Source: Niebla homalea
Taxonomy: Eukaryota > Ascomycota > Lecanoromycetes > Lecanorales > Ramalinaceae
Direction: 5' to 3'
Length of the DNA: 64,000 nucleotides
Assembly (NCBI GenBank): GCA_019925105.1
Contig: JAHGAU010000006.1
Coordinates: forward strand, 434,001-498,000
Shown here: piece after piece, positions 1 to 14,053 of the stretch
Numbering within the stretch: the stretch's first letter is position 1
How the letters are laid out: the number at the start of each line of letters is the position of its first letter
Program-made: the position numbers and the translations under genes
The notes under the pieces: model-generated
Told to the model about the DNA's origin: nothing
The model's database searches: none
The model's input: only the letters and a program-made list of their open reading frames with translations

Positions 1-78
1 ACGGACCTGTACCATAGACACCCTCATAGTTATTATTCCGTTTATAGCTAGACCTTATATATTAATTCCTTGATATAA
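1..78 (+). repeat. Direct repeat copy 1 (partner at 1698-1775)
   Basis: The first about 75 bases match 1698-1775 closely. Both begin ACGG(A/C)CCTGTACCATAG and run through a CCCTCATAG(T/C)TATTATTCCGTT core to a TTCC(T/C)TGA end. Most differences are C to T. This copy sits on the window edge, so its element may extend outside. LTRs or internal repeats of one element are both possible. Confidence 0.7.
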
Positions 79-1697
79 TAATAGTTATCCTTATATATAA
101 AAGGTTGGTTATAAGCCTCTTAATACTTATACTTTATTAAAATAATATTATTAAAATAATATAACGTATACTTTAATTAATAAATTAATTAGTTAATTAA
201 TAAGTTATATAATAAATACATATTACGAGCTTATAAAACGTTAATAGCTATAGGAATTAAGAATAAAGACCTTTATAAATTATAATAGCTAATAATTAAA
301 TAAACGGTATTAAGCACTTAATAAGTATTAAGTAAATATACTATAAAAGTAAATAATAAATATATAAATAATAATCTATTTAAATATTATATAGGAGTAA
401 ATATAAATATATATTAAGTACTGGGTATCCGCTATACCTTATTAAGCGTTAATACCCGTAAATTATTTAATTATAACCTTTATATATAATAAACGGTTAA
501 TATTAATAGTAATTAAGTTAATAAAACTTAAAATAAAAATAAGAATAAGAATAAGGATAATTAAGTTAAAAAAAGAACGTTTAAGATAATATTATAAATA
601 GGCTTATTATTAAAAATCCCTTAAATTATACGATAAAAGTACGTACTTAATAACTTTACCTATAATATAATATTTAAATTAATTTTTTAATTGTTAATTT
701 CTTTACTTTAATAAATTCTTTAATATATTAATATTATAAGCTTATAAGATATTAATTTAATTATAATAATAACTTTTATAAACCGGCGTTAAAATTAATA
801 ATAATAAATTAAAGTAAATAAAACGGAATAAAAAATAAATTAAAAAAAGGAAAAATAATTTAAAATAATATTATAAATAAATCTATTATTAATTATATCC
901 TTAAACCGTATATTAAAAATACGTAATAAGCTTATTATAATAATATTAATTTTATTTTAAATTCTTAATTAATTAAATAGATTTCTTTTAACTTCGTAAA
1001 TCTTTTAATAATTATATTATTACGATATAAACCTATAAGATATTAATAATTATAAGGCCCTTAATAAGGTAATTTATAAGCCGGAATAATTAATAATTAA
1101 ATAGATAATTAATATTAATAATAATACGGGAAAAAGTAATATTACGGGTAAAATAAAAGTAAGGATTTTATATCTATAAGTATAATAACGGTATTAAGGG
1201 TAAAAGTTATTCTTATAGCTTTAACTTATTTATAAGGGGTAAGGGTTATTTAATTAACTTATTTAGGGATACGTCGTTAATCGCTTTAATTTTAATATAA
1301 CGTTTACGGTAATAGCTTTATATTAAACTCCTTTCTGACAGAAAATATATAACTCGGCTTTACCCCGGAAATTACGTTAATCGACTTAACTTAAGTCGAT
1401 TTTTTTATTTTTATATATTCGATTTTTATCGATTTTTTTACCTTTTTTAGGAGCTTTTTTCACCCGGGTTACTCAGCTTTTATTACTTAATTATTACGCT
1501 TATTAAAGGTAATATTAATATATTCGGTAGTTCTTTAAGGTCATACTTAAATCCGATAAGGGTGGTTTTAATCTAAGTAGTAGGAGCTTACCGTTATAGA
1601 AGGGGGGGTAGTATCACGGTTTTATGCCTACTACTCCCAGGCCTTCGGCTATGTTACCGTTCTGGGACTAGTGGCTTAGCACCCACTTACCTTTATG

Positions 1698-1775
1698 GAC
1701 GGCCCTGTACCATAGACACCCTCATAGCTATTATTCCGTTCATAGCTAGACCTCATATATCAGTTCCCTGACACG
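1698..1775 (+). repeat. Direct repeat copy 2
   Basis: Less mutated copy of the repeat at the start of the window. It lies immediately upstream of the point where recognisable gypsy reverse-transcriptase sequence begins (about 1800), so it may mark an element boundary. The stretch between the two copies (79-1697) is RIP-mutated and I recognise no coding in it. Confidence 0.65.
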
Positions 1776-2574
1776 CGGTTATTTTTATTAATTTCTTATA
1801 TATAAATCCGATTAATATAAACTTTATATTATCTTTTATAAAGATTAAAAGGAATTTTTAATTATGTTAATAAGTTTTAAAAGTAATCCTTTATATATAT
1901 AAAGATAAATAAATAATATATTACGTTTAATACGAAATTTTACGTAAGTATTTATAAATAATATAATTATTTTTAATTATTTATTAAAGGAGTCTATTAT
2001 TTATTTACGTTAAGTCTTTTAAATTCTTAAAGATAAATACGTAAATCTTTTACCAATAAAATTATTTATCGGTTACTTTATAATTAAGTTTTTTAATTAA
2101 TAAGTTAATTTTTTAGGGATATTTACGTTTAATAATAAAATTAAGGCTATTTAAAACCTTAAATTTCCCGATTTATTAAGAAATTTTAAAGTTTTCTTTA
2201 ATTTTATAAATTAATTATATATTAAAATAAAGAATTATACTTAACGTATTACTTTACTTTAAGTACGTAAAACCTCCTTTATTATAAATTTAAGAAAAGT
2301 AAATTTAAAATATATTAATTTACGTTATAAGTAAAGGATATTTTAAATTAAGTTTATATTTATTTAAGAAAAGGACCGTATTTTTAAGGATTTAAAAAAG
2401 GCGTTTTTAAAACCGTTATTTCTTATATATTATAACCTTAATTAACTATTATTTACCGATATTAATATATCGAAAGAATTAAATATTACGGCTATAATAT
2501 ATTATATTAAGGATAACCCGTTACCTTATAGTATTACGGAGATTAACGATTTATTAAAAATTACGTATAATAAA

Positions 2575-2588
2575 ATATAATTAATAAT
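2575..2588 (+). repeat. Target-site duplication, left copy
   Basis: ATATAATTAATAAT, identical to 8342-8355 and directly abutting the LINE-like insertion. RIP has not made the two copies diverge. Confidence 0.85.
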
Positions 2589-5500
2589 TGATTGATTGAT
2601 TGATTTATACTACGGATCTAGCTGAGCTAATTCCGGCGTTCTTTAATACTCGGTTATTTAGCCTTATTAATAACCGTAAAAAACCCGATATTTATAACGT
2701 TAAGAATAAAAACCGGTATTTATTTAACCTTTACTTACGTCTTAAGGGCTAAGAATATCTATAACCGTTTAAAGAGTAAAAATTTATTTATATATTTTTT
2801 CTAAGAAAACCTATAATATTACGACTAAATCCACTTAAGGGTTACCCTTAAACCTATTACTCTTCCGTTACCTTATAGATCTATTTAATATTAAAATTTT
2901 AGAATTCCGATTATATTATTAAATGTCTTTATTAATACGTATATTATTATTACTTTATTTATACGATTTTATTAACCGATATAGTATCGCCTTTTATACC
3001 GCCTTAATATTTATAGCCTTTTTAACCCTTTATTAAGTATAGTTTTCCCGCCACTATTTTTTACCCCGGGTTAACGGTAAAGTTTTTAATTAAATCCTTA
3101 ACCACTTTCTTTATTTCTTTAATTAAGTTAAACTATAATAATAAACTTATATTTATTATGAATTTAATAACCGCTTTAATACCTTTTTTATTAATAAGTA
3201 TTTAACGATAATTATTAATTTTTACCCTTTTAATTAATCCTAATTTAAACTCCTTAAATAATAAATAAGAGATTAATATATATATAACGTTTTACTTTTA
3301 TTATTTATATTCGTAATTAACGTTAATCCAGCTATTAATATATATAATAAAGAAAAAGTAAGTTAAACCGTTTTTATTTATCCGGAGTTAAATTATTAAC
3401 GTATTATTGTTTTTCCTTATAATCCCGTAATGCCGGAGATACTTATTAATAACCTTATCGCTATTTAGCGCCGGGTACCGTTACCCTTAAAAGATCGATT
3501 TTCTATGTTTGTATAATTTATAAAGTAATCGTTATTAACTTTATCTTTATAGCCTTTTTCTTTTTTATCATTCTTACTTTAAGTAAGAATTTATATATTC
3601 TTACGTTAACTTTTTAAATATAAATTAAGTCAACCTTTTTTTTAATTTACTTTAATTTAACTTCCGTAAAAAGAATAAATACCGCCTTTTTACGTTTTCT
3701 TATTTAAGGTTTTTTATAGTTTTGATAAATATATTTATTTCTTATTAATATAATTAAGTTTATACCTTTTTTAAACCTCACTTAAGTAATTATTTAATTT
3801 AAGGTTAACTTTATTAATAATATAAAAACCTCGGATTCTAGTACCGGGACGGGAGTTACTTTATATATTTTACTTATTATTCTTAAGTATCGGTTTTAAA
3901 CCTTTTATAATTATTGGATAAACTCTTTCTTATATTTAAACGTATCTTTAAGTATATATTAAATAATTATTACGTACGTTATTATAAACTTTATAACCAT
4001 TTAATAAACGGTTTTAACCTTTATAAAGTAGCTCCTTACGTCGACGCCATAAGGTAAATAAGGCCCCTTTCTTATAAAATTATTTTCTTCTAGACCTTTT
4101 TTATATAATTTTTTTAATCCAATTTTTTATTAATTTATAAACCGAGTACCTTAATATTAACTTCCGGTTTTACCGTTATATTGTTTAAGTCCATTATAAT
4201 TATTATATTATATAGTTTTAAGCTTTTTATTATATAAATAAACTTATATTTATATAAAATAAATTAAGCTTTATATATTTTTATTTATTATAAATAGACT
4301 TTATAAGTTTATTTTAACTTTAAATAATTTATATAAGTAAACGTATTATAAGTTAAAAGGTAAATATCGTTAATAAAGTTTTTTACTTAAATTTTCTATT
4401 TTAACTTCATTAAGTTTTTAATAAGTAGGCCATTAAAAAATAAGAATAAAACTAAGGAGATAAATAACCTTTAAGGAATCCCTATTATCGTAGGCTTTAT
4501 TATATTTATCTTTTATTTTAAGTTAATTAATATTACTTAATTACTTAAGAAACTTTTTATTTAATTTATGAAAAAAAATAAAACCCTTTTTTTCCGCAAA
4601 TTATATAGTAACCTTTAATAATTTACCTTATTAAACGTTTTTATAATATTTAGGGAAAGAAGACTTATAACGTACTTCTTTTTATAGTTTTATACCGTAT
4701 ATATATTATCGATTAAACCTTTAAGAATTATTTCCGTTAATTATCCTTTTTTTATTTTTATTTATTAATCGGGGAGTAGTTTATACCCTTTTACGTAATT
4801 ATTTAGGATCTTTATAATTACCGTCTTTAAAGTTTTCTTTAACGTATAAAAGAATATTATAAATTTATATAACTTTATTTTTAAGTAATTTAATTTAGCC
4901 GGTTTTTTAAGGATAATTATTTTAACTTCCTTAAATTTATAAAGATAATATCTTATATTAAAATAAACTTAAAATAAATAAGTAAAAATTTCTCCGAATA
5001 ATAACGTTATTATAGATAGAAACTTATTTAATATACCGTTAAGTTTAAGGGCTTTATTTTTCTTCGGTTTATTAATTATTTTAATTATTATTTCTTAAGT
5101 TATTATTTTACTTATTATTATTAATTTAGGATATACCGTACCGTCGATATCTATTAAGTTAACTTCCGGTAACGGGGGAAAAAATGCCTTTTTAAGAGTT
5201 TTAATTTTGCCGTTAAAGGTATTTATTACCGTATTATTTAATCTTTTTAGGGGTAAAAACTTAAGGATAAATTTAGGTTTTTTACTCTATTTTTTACCGT
5301 ATTTTATTAACTTTTAAATATTATAAGGGGAAACCGTTAAGTTATATATTATAACCCGGAAGTATATTTACTTAATTTTCCGGATAATTCTTTCCTTTTT
5401 TTTTTAAGCTTCCTTTAATTATTAAAGCGTTTCCTGGTTTTTATATTTAATAATTTATTTTATAAGTACTTTTATTTTTATAATTATTTTTATATATTTT

Positions 5501-8341
5501 TTATTTTAATAAATTTTAACTCTTTAAAACGGCTTTATTATTAAAATTATAATATTAATTACTTTATTTAAAGCCTTTATTACCCGCTTTATAAACCGGT
5601 TAATTTATTCCTTATTATTAAGCCGGGGACGCTCCGTTAATTAAGATATTACCTTTATTATCTTTATTAATATCTCGGCTTCCTTAATTATCTTTTACGT
5701 TTATTTAAACGGTAGGGGCGGAGTTACGTTAATAGACTAGTCTAAAGTTATTTATATCGGGACGTAATCTAAATTATATTTTAGGTCCTTTTAAGGTCCG
5801 TATATTATAATTGAGTTAATAATACCTTTTAAGTTAAATATTAAGTTAATTATAGTCTTAAGTTTACGGCTTTCTTATATAATAGCCTTTTTTAACGTTA
5901 ATAATATAAGGTTAAACCGTATAATAATTATTAATAGCTTTTTAAATTTAATATAATTAATCGTATGATTATTTTTATTTTATTAAACGTAATAAAGATC
6001 AAAGTCCCTTATTAAGAAATACTTATTAAGTATAATTATAATATCCTTAAGTAACGGGATTGTAAAGGGTTTCTTTTTATTAACCGGTAACGGATTATAT
6101 ATATTATAAATATTTAAGATATTTTTAATATCCCTCTTTTATATAATCCGGAGTATATATAAATTCCTTCCGTAATAAATAATGTTTTAATTATTTATAT
6201 TTAACCTTTTATTAATAAAAAAGTATATCCATATTATTTTATTACCCTTAAAGGTTAGGTAAAAACTATCTCCCGGGTTAATCGAAAAGTAAATATACGG
6301 ATTATATAATAACTTTTATATCGCTATAATATTAATATCCTTTATTTCCTTAAATTTAAATATCAATATTATAACTTTAATTACTTCTTTACGTACGTTA
6401 TATTATATTATCCTTAAAAACGTAAATATATTAAATATTAATATCCGTTAAGCTCTTTTTATTAACTTTTATTTATATAAATAATCTTTTTTTAAGGTTA
6501 AGCGTTATTTATCTTAATCTTTTTATTATAATAATAATCTTAATTAAACGGCCGGCTTTAAAAGTTAATATCGCTATAAGCTTCTTCTTCTTTACGTTAT
6601 TAATTACCGCATTTTACCCTTTTTTATTTAATAAGCTCCATTTATATCTTAAGACCGTTTTTAATTATTTTATTAATTTAAATTTATATAAGTTATAACG
6701 TTAAATTTTAATTATTATCCTAATCTCCTTACGTTAAATCTCCTTCGTTCTTATTATATACTATAAGTTTTATGCTAAATAACTATTATTATTATACGTT
6801 ATATATTTCGGCGTATTCTTTATTAAGTTTTTTATTATTAAGTTAACGTATTTATACGTATTATACCCTTTAATATATATTACGTATTTTATATTATTAA
6901 GGTACCTCGTAATAATATATCCGTACCTTTAATATTTAAAATATTAATAAATATCCGTTATTTAATCTTAAGGTCTTATTAACTTAAAAGACTTACCCTT
7001 TATTACCTTTTTATTAAGGATATCGTTATATATCCTTATTAACGTTACGCTTAAAATAACCATAAAGTATCTCTTTATATAATTAAAAACGTTTAACCTT
7101 TTTACTATAGCGGAAAGGCTATAATTAATAATTTTTAACTTAAGATAGAAAACCATATTCTCCTTTTTTATCCGCCTTAAAGTAACTTCTTTTTCCTCTT
7201 TTATAAACCTTATTAAATATATCCCGTTTACCACAATAATAAAGGATTATTTTAATACCTTTATTATCTTATACCCTTTTTTATTGGCTTATCCTTTTAA
7301 CTTCTTTAGCCCCTCCTTTGCCTTTAATAAGGCTATATTAAGGAAAATATCCCCGCTTTATAATTTATATATTATAATAATTTATTTTATTAATAGCTTT
7401 CCCGTTATTTTAAACGTTTTTATTAATTATAACGGGTTTATTTTTATCGTTATATTTCTTTTTTTTTTATTTAATAATTATATAATTATTATTTTTACCT
7501 TCCTTAATACCGTTATTTTCTCCCCCGCCCTTATTTCCTTTATTATTAATACCGGCGCCGTCCTTACGGTTTTTACTGCCCAATTTATTCCCGCTTTTTT
7601 CCTTAAAGCTTTTTCCGTTACTCTTTTATTTTATATATATCTTTTTTATCTCTTTTCGCCTCCGTCCGCCGGCGCCCTTATTATTGCCTTTTAAGCTCCG
7701 CGTAATTTCTTTAACTCCTTTAAATTTCTCCTTATTTTTACGTAAAAGTTTTTTACCCCCCGTAGCCCGATTTATAATATCGGCTAGGTCTTTAATATAA
7801 TATCCTTTTATATAATTATAAAGAAACCTTTTAACGCTTTTACCGTTTTTTCCTTTTTTGCTTCTTTTTTACGTATTTAATAATTACCTTTTTTCATAAT
7901 TTATTCCTATTTATTTAATATCTCTTTATTTTTACTTAATTCTTTCTTAATTTATATATACTTAATAAAACCTTTTACGCCTTCGCTTACCTTTTATCCG
8001 TCCCCGTATATCGTCCTTATCTTTTCCGCTTTTTATTTATTATCCTTTATAATAATATTTTTATACGTTATACGCGTCCCTTTACGTATATCTTATTAAC
8101 TATAGGCTCTTTATTCGATTTAAGGCCTTTTTATCTCGTGTTTATCGCGTTATTTATACGACTTATTACCGTTCTTATTAACTTAAGCCGTTTACCCTTC
8201 CTTTCCTTTTATCCTTATTATTATTCCGCTTCTGTTTATCGTATTTAAGGTATTATCCTTATTATCACTTGAGTTATATACGCGTATATCGTTTCTGACC
8301 TCTGGGGTCCCGTTGTTCGTCGCCATCTTAAGAAGTAATTT
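2589..8341 (-). mobile_element. Full-length LINE-like (non-LTR) retrotransposon, RIP-mutated
   Basis: A 5,753-bp unit inserted inside the gypsy RNase H region and flanked by identical 14-bp direct repeats. On the minus strand it starts with a recognisable initiation region (ATG at 8326, beginning MATNNGTPEV) and ends in a simple-sequence tail, visible on the plus strand as TGATTGATTGATTGATT at 2589. A simple-repeat 3' tail, a longish target duplication and a 5' open frame match fungal non-LTR elements such as the Tad group. Frames are destroyed by RIP, so I could not confirm endonuclease or RT motifs; the LINE assignment rests on structure. Confidence 0.72.
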
Positions 8342-8355
8342 ATATAATTAATAAT
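8342..8355 (+). repeat. Target-site duplication, right copy
   Basis: ATATAATTAATAAT, identical to 2575-2588. Removing 2589-8355 restores the reading frame of the gypsy RNase H domain. Confidence 0.85.
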
Positions 8356-10368
8356 ATTCCTTAATAAAAGCTTAAATATAATTTAAAAAAATTATTGGTT
8401 TATAAAGTTAAAGATTACGGGTATAATTTAGCTTATACCTAAAATTAAATATTTAATTAAAATAAATTATTATAAATTTAATTATATAATCTTTATAAAT
8501 TATAATATAATTATCGGTATCTTTAAATAAATAAATTTAAAAATCTTTATAATTAATAAGCTTAATCTCCGCTTAATTTACGTATTATAATATTTATTGA
8601 TATTGAATATTTTATGACGTTATAAGTTAAATTTAACGAATATTATTTTTAATATACTTTTACGATTAATTAATAATATATAAAGTTTATCTATAGAAAT
8701 CGGAATTCTTAATAACGTAGATAATAATAAATTAACTGCTCTTTATTATATCTATATCTTAAATAGATTTAAAGAGTAAATTAAAGAAAAATATATAAAA
8801 GATAAAATATAAATAAAATTATAAAAAATCTTAATAATTAAAAAGGAGTTAAATTTATAAAATATAAAAATTAAATTGCGCTTTATATTATAAAACGGTT
8901 TTATTTATAACTTAAAATCCGTTAACTATTTATTACGATTATATATACTTAATAAACTTAAAAAAGTAATCTTTTAATAAATATACGATAATTTATTATA
9001 TAATAACTTTAACCGATTTTACAAAAAATTAATAAACTTAATATATTTACTTAAATTAAATAAATAATTACGGAAATATATCGTATATTACTTTAAGTAT
9101 AACTTAAATTAAATTAAGAAATATATACCCTATAAATCGCGTTAACCAATTTTAAGCCCGTTAATTATTTTTTATATAATTTATATAAATTTTATTATTG
9201 CTTTATTAAATTAATATAATTATAATATATTCCTTACCGTTATTAATAAGTTCTTTAAATAAGTATTTTTATTCCTTAATAGTATTAATTTTAAGGTTAA
9301 TAATTAAGTAAACTTATTATTAATTAAATTACTAAAATAAAAATAAGGAATTCCCTTTAATATTATATGAAATAAAGATCGTAAATTTATTTTTATATTT
9401 TAGAAATCTATATTTAAAGAAATAAATATTTATATTTTTATATTTAACGTATATTATTTTTAGATTAATAATTAATTAAAACGGACTAATTGAATAATTA
9501 AAATTATATTACGTTATTTTATAATTACGTATCCGGATTATAGTTAAAGAGATATTATTTTATATATTTAAGGCATCCTAAATAATTTAAAATCGTAATT
9601 AAATTTACTTTGTATAAAATTTATTATAATATAAATATCCGTAACCCCTTAAACCTTTTAATAATTTCTTTAATTTTTAAGTACGATATACTTCGATTAT
9701 AGAACCGTAGAAAGGCATAAAACTCGCTAAAATTTACGTAAATAATAGTTAAGTTCCGGTATAATTAAAATTCTAATTTAATTTAATTTAATATTAATAA
9801 TTCAATTTATTTAAAATTATATTATAAGTATAATATCCCCGGTATCGAAAATCATAAGCTATATTAATAATATATTGGACTTTTCTTTATTATTAAGAAA
9901 ATTAATTACCTTATATATAAGCTTAAATTACCCGTTAATATAAAAATAATATTAATTATTTTAATTAATATACTTAAGTTAATTAATAATTTAATAAAAG
10001 ACCTTTTTAATAAATAACCGAACTATAATACGCCGCTTATTCTCGAAGTTAATTCCGAGAATAAAGAAAAGTATACTATTAAAAGAATTATTTTTAAAGA
10101 AAAAGATAATAAATATTTAATTAAATAAGTTACTTAAAATATAGAATATAATAGTAAGCTTCCGTTATTAAAGTTATACTTAAACTTATTACGTGAATTT
10201 TATATTACGTATGTTAAATTTAATAATGTCGTTACTACCCGCCGTAATAGACCTCGTATTATTTTATCGTAATCGGCGTTTATTAAAGTAATACCCTTAT
10301 CGTTTACCGGTACTCCTTATACGCTCCGTCCTAAGCGTAATCGCGGCCGCCCCCGCAATTTTAAGTAA

Positions 10369-11993
10369 AATATTAACATAAAAGTATAAAATATAAGGAG
10401 TATAGCGTATTATTAAGTATTAGTATTTTACATTGGTATATTGGGGTAAACGTTACTATGGGTAGTGGCCTTTTTTTTAATAGCATTTATTATGTATATA
10501 TATAGTATAAGGGATACGCGGGAGTATTTATAAATGTAGGACACTCTTTATACGTAAAGGACAGATAATCCTTAGGATCCCATCTGCATTCAGGTAGAAT
10601 CATCATTCATACATTATGACACTTTTTGGTCCATACACCAACAGTTTGTTAACCTTTCCGTTTAACGGTTTCCGTATTATAAGGGTAATATTATAAGGTA
10701 GAATAATGAAATTTATATTAATAATAAAATTAATACTGCTCCTTTATATTATAAAGTACTCCTTAAAAGGTTTTCTTACCGGATATTAAGTACTTTATAT
10801 TAAAGTAAAAGTATAAAATTAAATATCTTAATTAAAAATTCTAAGGAATAAAAAAAAATGAATAAGGATTTTATAGGCTTTTATAAGTTTATTCTTAATT
10901 AAATTTATAATAATTCTTTTAAGGTTTATTTTACTTATAACCTTTAAATCGCCTTATTGAAGCTTAATTTTTTAAATCGATTCTTTATATAGCTTAATAG
11001 AATTAATATTTACTTATTTAAAGTTATTATAAATTCCCGTTTTAATTATTAACGTTTTTTTATAACTTATCCGGATACTAATTACCGTACGTTTTAACCG
11101 TAATTACCGCCCGTTTAATAGCGTTACTGATTATCGGCTTACCTTTTGTTACTAGTAAGTATTATTAATAAGAGCCTTTATTTTATTTCGCTACTCTTTA
11201 TAAAGGCGTAAATAAGTTAACTTTAATATAATATTAAAGTATAAGCCCCTTTAAAGTAGTTAAAAGGTAAAGGGTATATTGCGTATAATTAAAGATATTA
11301 AAGTACAGAAGTATAAAAATGAAAAGGTTAAAGGCCCTAATATACCCAGTCGGTGACACTCCTTATGCCGGGCTAACCCCGGGTTTGGCCCAGGGTAGGC
11401 CCGGTAGGGCCTACACCTCAGCTACCAACACCCCTGAACCCTAACAGGAACAAAAGAAATAAGAATATAATATTAAAACAATAATAACGTATATTGATAA
11501 TAATAATAATAATAATAATATTAACAATAATAATAACGATTTACAAGACTTAAAAAGTCTTTTATAAATATATAAAGAAAACTTTTAACGTAAATTAAAG
11601 CTAATGTATAATTAAATTAATCTATACCTTTATAAATTAATAAACGGATATTTATTTTTTTAAATCTTAAAAATCTAATTCCTTTTTAATGGTTAAAACG
11701 TTATATATTTTTAAGCTTAAGAATAAAATAAAAGAGATTATTATTGTTATTATTATTAAGTTTCCTTAATTATAATTAAAATTAATAAAAACGAACGAGG
11801 TATTTTAATTAATTTAAAGCTTAATAATAATAATTATAATAAAATACGTAAATATTATTTAAATATAAAATAGTAAATTAATTATAATTTTAATAATATA
11901 ATTAGACCTCTTTAAGACCTTTATAATTATCTTTATATTAATTATTATAATTATATTTTTTAATAAAAAGAATACTTATTTTATCCGTTACCG
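10369..11993. other. Repeat-derived DNA, no gene seen
   Basis: Downstream of the gypsy integrase. It contains a less-mutated stretch (10430-10650) that could be LTR, and a GC-rich island at 11340-11460. The island is followed by a short (ATA)n run near 11500. No coding feature is recognised. Confidence 0.6.
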
Positions 11994-12136
11994 GTATCTT
12001 AATATTTCCCGGTACCGTACCGTTTTATACCGTTTATTACCGGTACGGGATAAGGATACCCTTTCCCTATCCCGTACCGGTCCCGTACCTATACCGTACC
12101 TTTCCCGCGGTATCAATCCCGTACCGGTTGGGGGAG
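11994..12136 (+). repeat. Hairpin repeat, copy 1 (partner at 33407-33514)
   Basis: Shares TATCTTAATATTTCCCGG at its left end and TGGGGGAGTA at its right end with 33407-33514. It carries a 12-bp inverted repeat, CCGGTACGGGAT at 12040-12051 against ATCCCGTACCGG at 12116-12127, plus an extra right arm near 12068-12080. Most differences from the 33-kb copy are transitions, as expected from RIP. Confidence 0.75.
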
Positions 12137-12363
12137 TAAGGATATAAATAAGGGTAATAAAGACAGATATTTACCCAGTAAAACTACGGAGATTACGTTT
12201 TTAAATGATTCAGCTTAATTCCAATCGCTTAAATTTACGATTATTTCCCGGGTTATAGTCCCGTTTAATTCTTATTAATATTATTATCTACCTTATCTTA
12301 CCGCTTAATAACTATATATCCTTTTAATATATTAAGTATATTCGGAGCTTTATTAATATTACC

Positions 12364-12888
12364 AAATCTGCGACCTGCTCAGATCGAGTAGCCAAAAAAA
12401 AAAGGTATTTTTTACTTAAACCGCTTATAAGTCACTTATAAGTATCCTGGGAAATTTATGAGCGCTTTAAGTGGTCTTAAGCGGGTAAAAAAAAGTTAAG
12501 AATAAAAATATTTAAAATAATAAAATGACCGTTTTTATTTTCTATAATTTTTTTATTAAACTTTCCTAGCAACGGGAATAGCGGCAATCCCCCTTATAAG
12601 TTATAATATTCTACGTTTTTAAAAATAAATTTCAGATTTAATTAACTTAATTAAGTAAAAGTTATCCAAAAATTTAATAATTTATCCTTAAAAAAGGGGT
12701 AATTAAAAAAAGTAATTTAATTAAAATAACGTTAAGTAAAAAAACTTATAAGTAAGTAAGAAATTTACGAGCAAGCCGGATACTTATAAACGCTTAAAGG
12801 TTAAGTGAAGGGGGATATAAGTTCAACCTGCTTAACCTACTCGCTTACACTCGGAGTACTTATATGCTGGTTCACAAATTTATAGATG
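12364..12888 (+). repeat. 525-bp repeat family, copy A
   Basis: Begins AAATCTGCGACCTGCTC and ends GGTTCACAAATTTATAGATG. It aligns over its whole length with copy B (14054-14914) once B's 337-bp insertion is removed, and in part, reversed, with 33055-33375. The ends share only a weak inverted ATCTGC, so a non-autonomous DNA transposon is possible but unproven. Confidence 0.75.
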
Positions 12889-13659
12889 AATTTTACCGCT
12901 ATTATTGAGTATATTAAAAGTAATAATATTATGGTAGATAATCCGATATAAGCGTCGGCTTTTTCTTTTTTATGGGAACTTATTACGTGTAAGCAATATA
13001 GATATTAATATAGGTATAGCGTAAGGGCATAAGGCTATAAATACTTGGCGCGTACCTATATAACTAACAACACCGTCCATAGTTGCAATTTAGGCAGTTA
13101 CCACTCCAACCTCAATACCTGCACTTCGTCTTTTTCCCTGATATTACTTTAAAGATTATAAAAAAAGGCTTATTTGAACTATTAAATAAGTTTTATATTT
13201 ATAGATTTTTTATATAACTTTTACCGGAAGTTAAAATTAGAGTTATTATAATTAATAAAGTATTAAGGATCCGGAATAATATCTTAATAATAATAATTAT
13301 ATAAAAAAGTAATTTAAAGTATCTTATTAATAATAATTAAAAAATTGAAAAGTTTAATTCTATACAAGGATTCTTTGGTACGGAGCGGGCTTACCCTATT
13401 CCGTAATGCTTAACGCGTATACTTATATTGCGTACCTTCATAGCTAAATAGCCATTTATTATATGTATTATACCTGTTTACCTTATAAATACCGCATTTC
13501 TCGTAATATAAACGTTTTTTACTTAATACCTTATATTATTACGTTTTAGTTAAAGATATAAGCAAAATTTAAAAGAATATATATAATAATATAAAGGAAT
13601 TATTTATAACCGATGAACATAGAATAATAAACGGCTATAAAGGATATCGGTTTAAACCA
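12889..13659. other. Repeat-derived DNA, no gene seen
   Basis: AT-rich with a less-mutated patch at 13040-13140. No coding or RNA feature is recognised. Confidence 0.5.
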
Positions 13660-13798
13660 TTAAAGTAAATACGCGTTAAAAATGATCCCCAGGATTCCCA
13701 AGCAATTTGACCACGCTAAAAGCTTCTGAAATATGCTATTAGCGTGTTTAAGATGCTTGAGATTCTTTGGTATTATTTTTTACGCATATTTACTTTAA
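13660..13798. mobile_element. Foldback MITE with about 60-bp terminal inverted repeats
   Basis: The left arm (13660-13722) and the reverse complement of the right arm (13736-13798) align over 63 bases with about a dozen mismatches, mostly transitions. The outer ends read TTAAAGTAAATA and TATTTACTTTAA, so a TTAA or TA target duplication is possible. The spacer is about 13 bp. A single-arm relative occurs at 14991-15050. Confidence 0.75.
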
Positions 13799-14053
13799 TA
13801 GCTTATATTAACTTTATAGATAATACGTTAAATATAGAACTATTAATTAAGATATAGTATATATATATATTAAGGAATCGATTTATATAAGTTTTATATA
13901 TTTAAAGTTAATCTATATTAAGTAAAAAAAAGTAAATAAAACTTAATAACGGATAAACTCGGTTTTTAATTCTAATAGATTTTTTAATACTTTTTATTAC
14001 CGTATTATAAGTAAAGATATAAATAAAACTTAATAGGATTTATATTCATCAGC

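Larger units (their letters stand above)
1781..10368 (+). mobile_element. Ty3/gypsy retrotransposon pol remnant, RIP-mutated and split by a LINE-like element
   Basis: Reading through stops on the + strand, 1801-2574 gives the C-terminal half of a gypsy reverse transcriptase; the active-site YVDDI appears as FINNI. The start of RNase H follows. The same protein resumes at about 8356 with the rest of RNase H, a zinc-binding region and an integrase core: the family's WGIP..IISDRDRKF block is still visible near 9350-9380 and its SERTNQT block near 9475-9490. The C-terminus is arginine/glycine-rich and stops at 10366-10368. The frame across the inserted element is continuous once the insert and one duplication copy are removed. 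No complete LTR pair was identified. Dozens of stops make it non-functional. Confidence 0.85.

Noticed and set aside
6968..7694. Open frames of 88 and 136 codons inside the AT-rich block
   Set aside because: Low-complexity I/F/N/K-rich products lying inside the RIP-mutated LINE-like element; open by base composition, not selection.
7600..8330. Proline/arginine-rich frames as a possible gene at the end of the AT block
   Set aside because: They are the antisense of the LINE-like first open frame starting at 8326.
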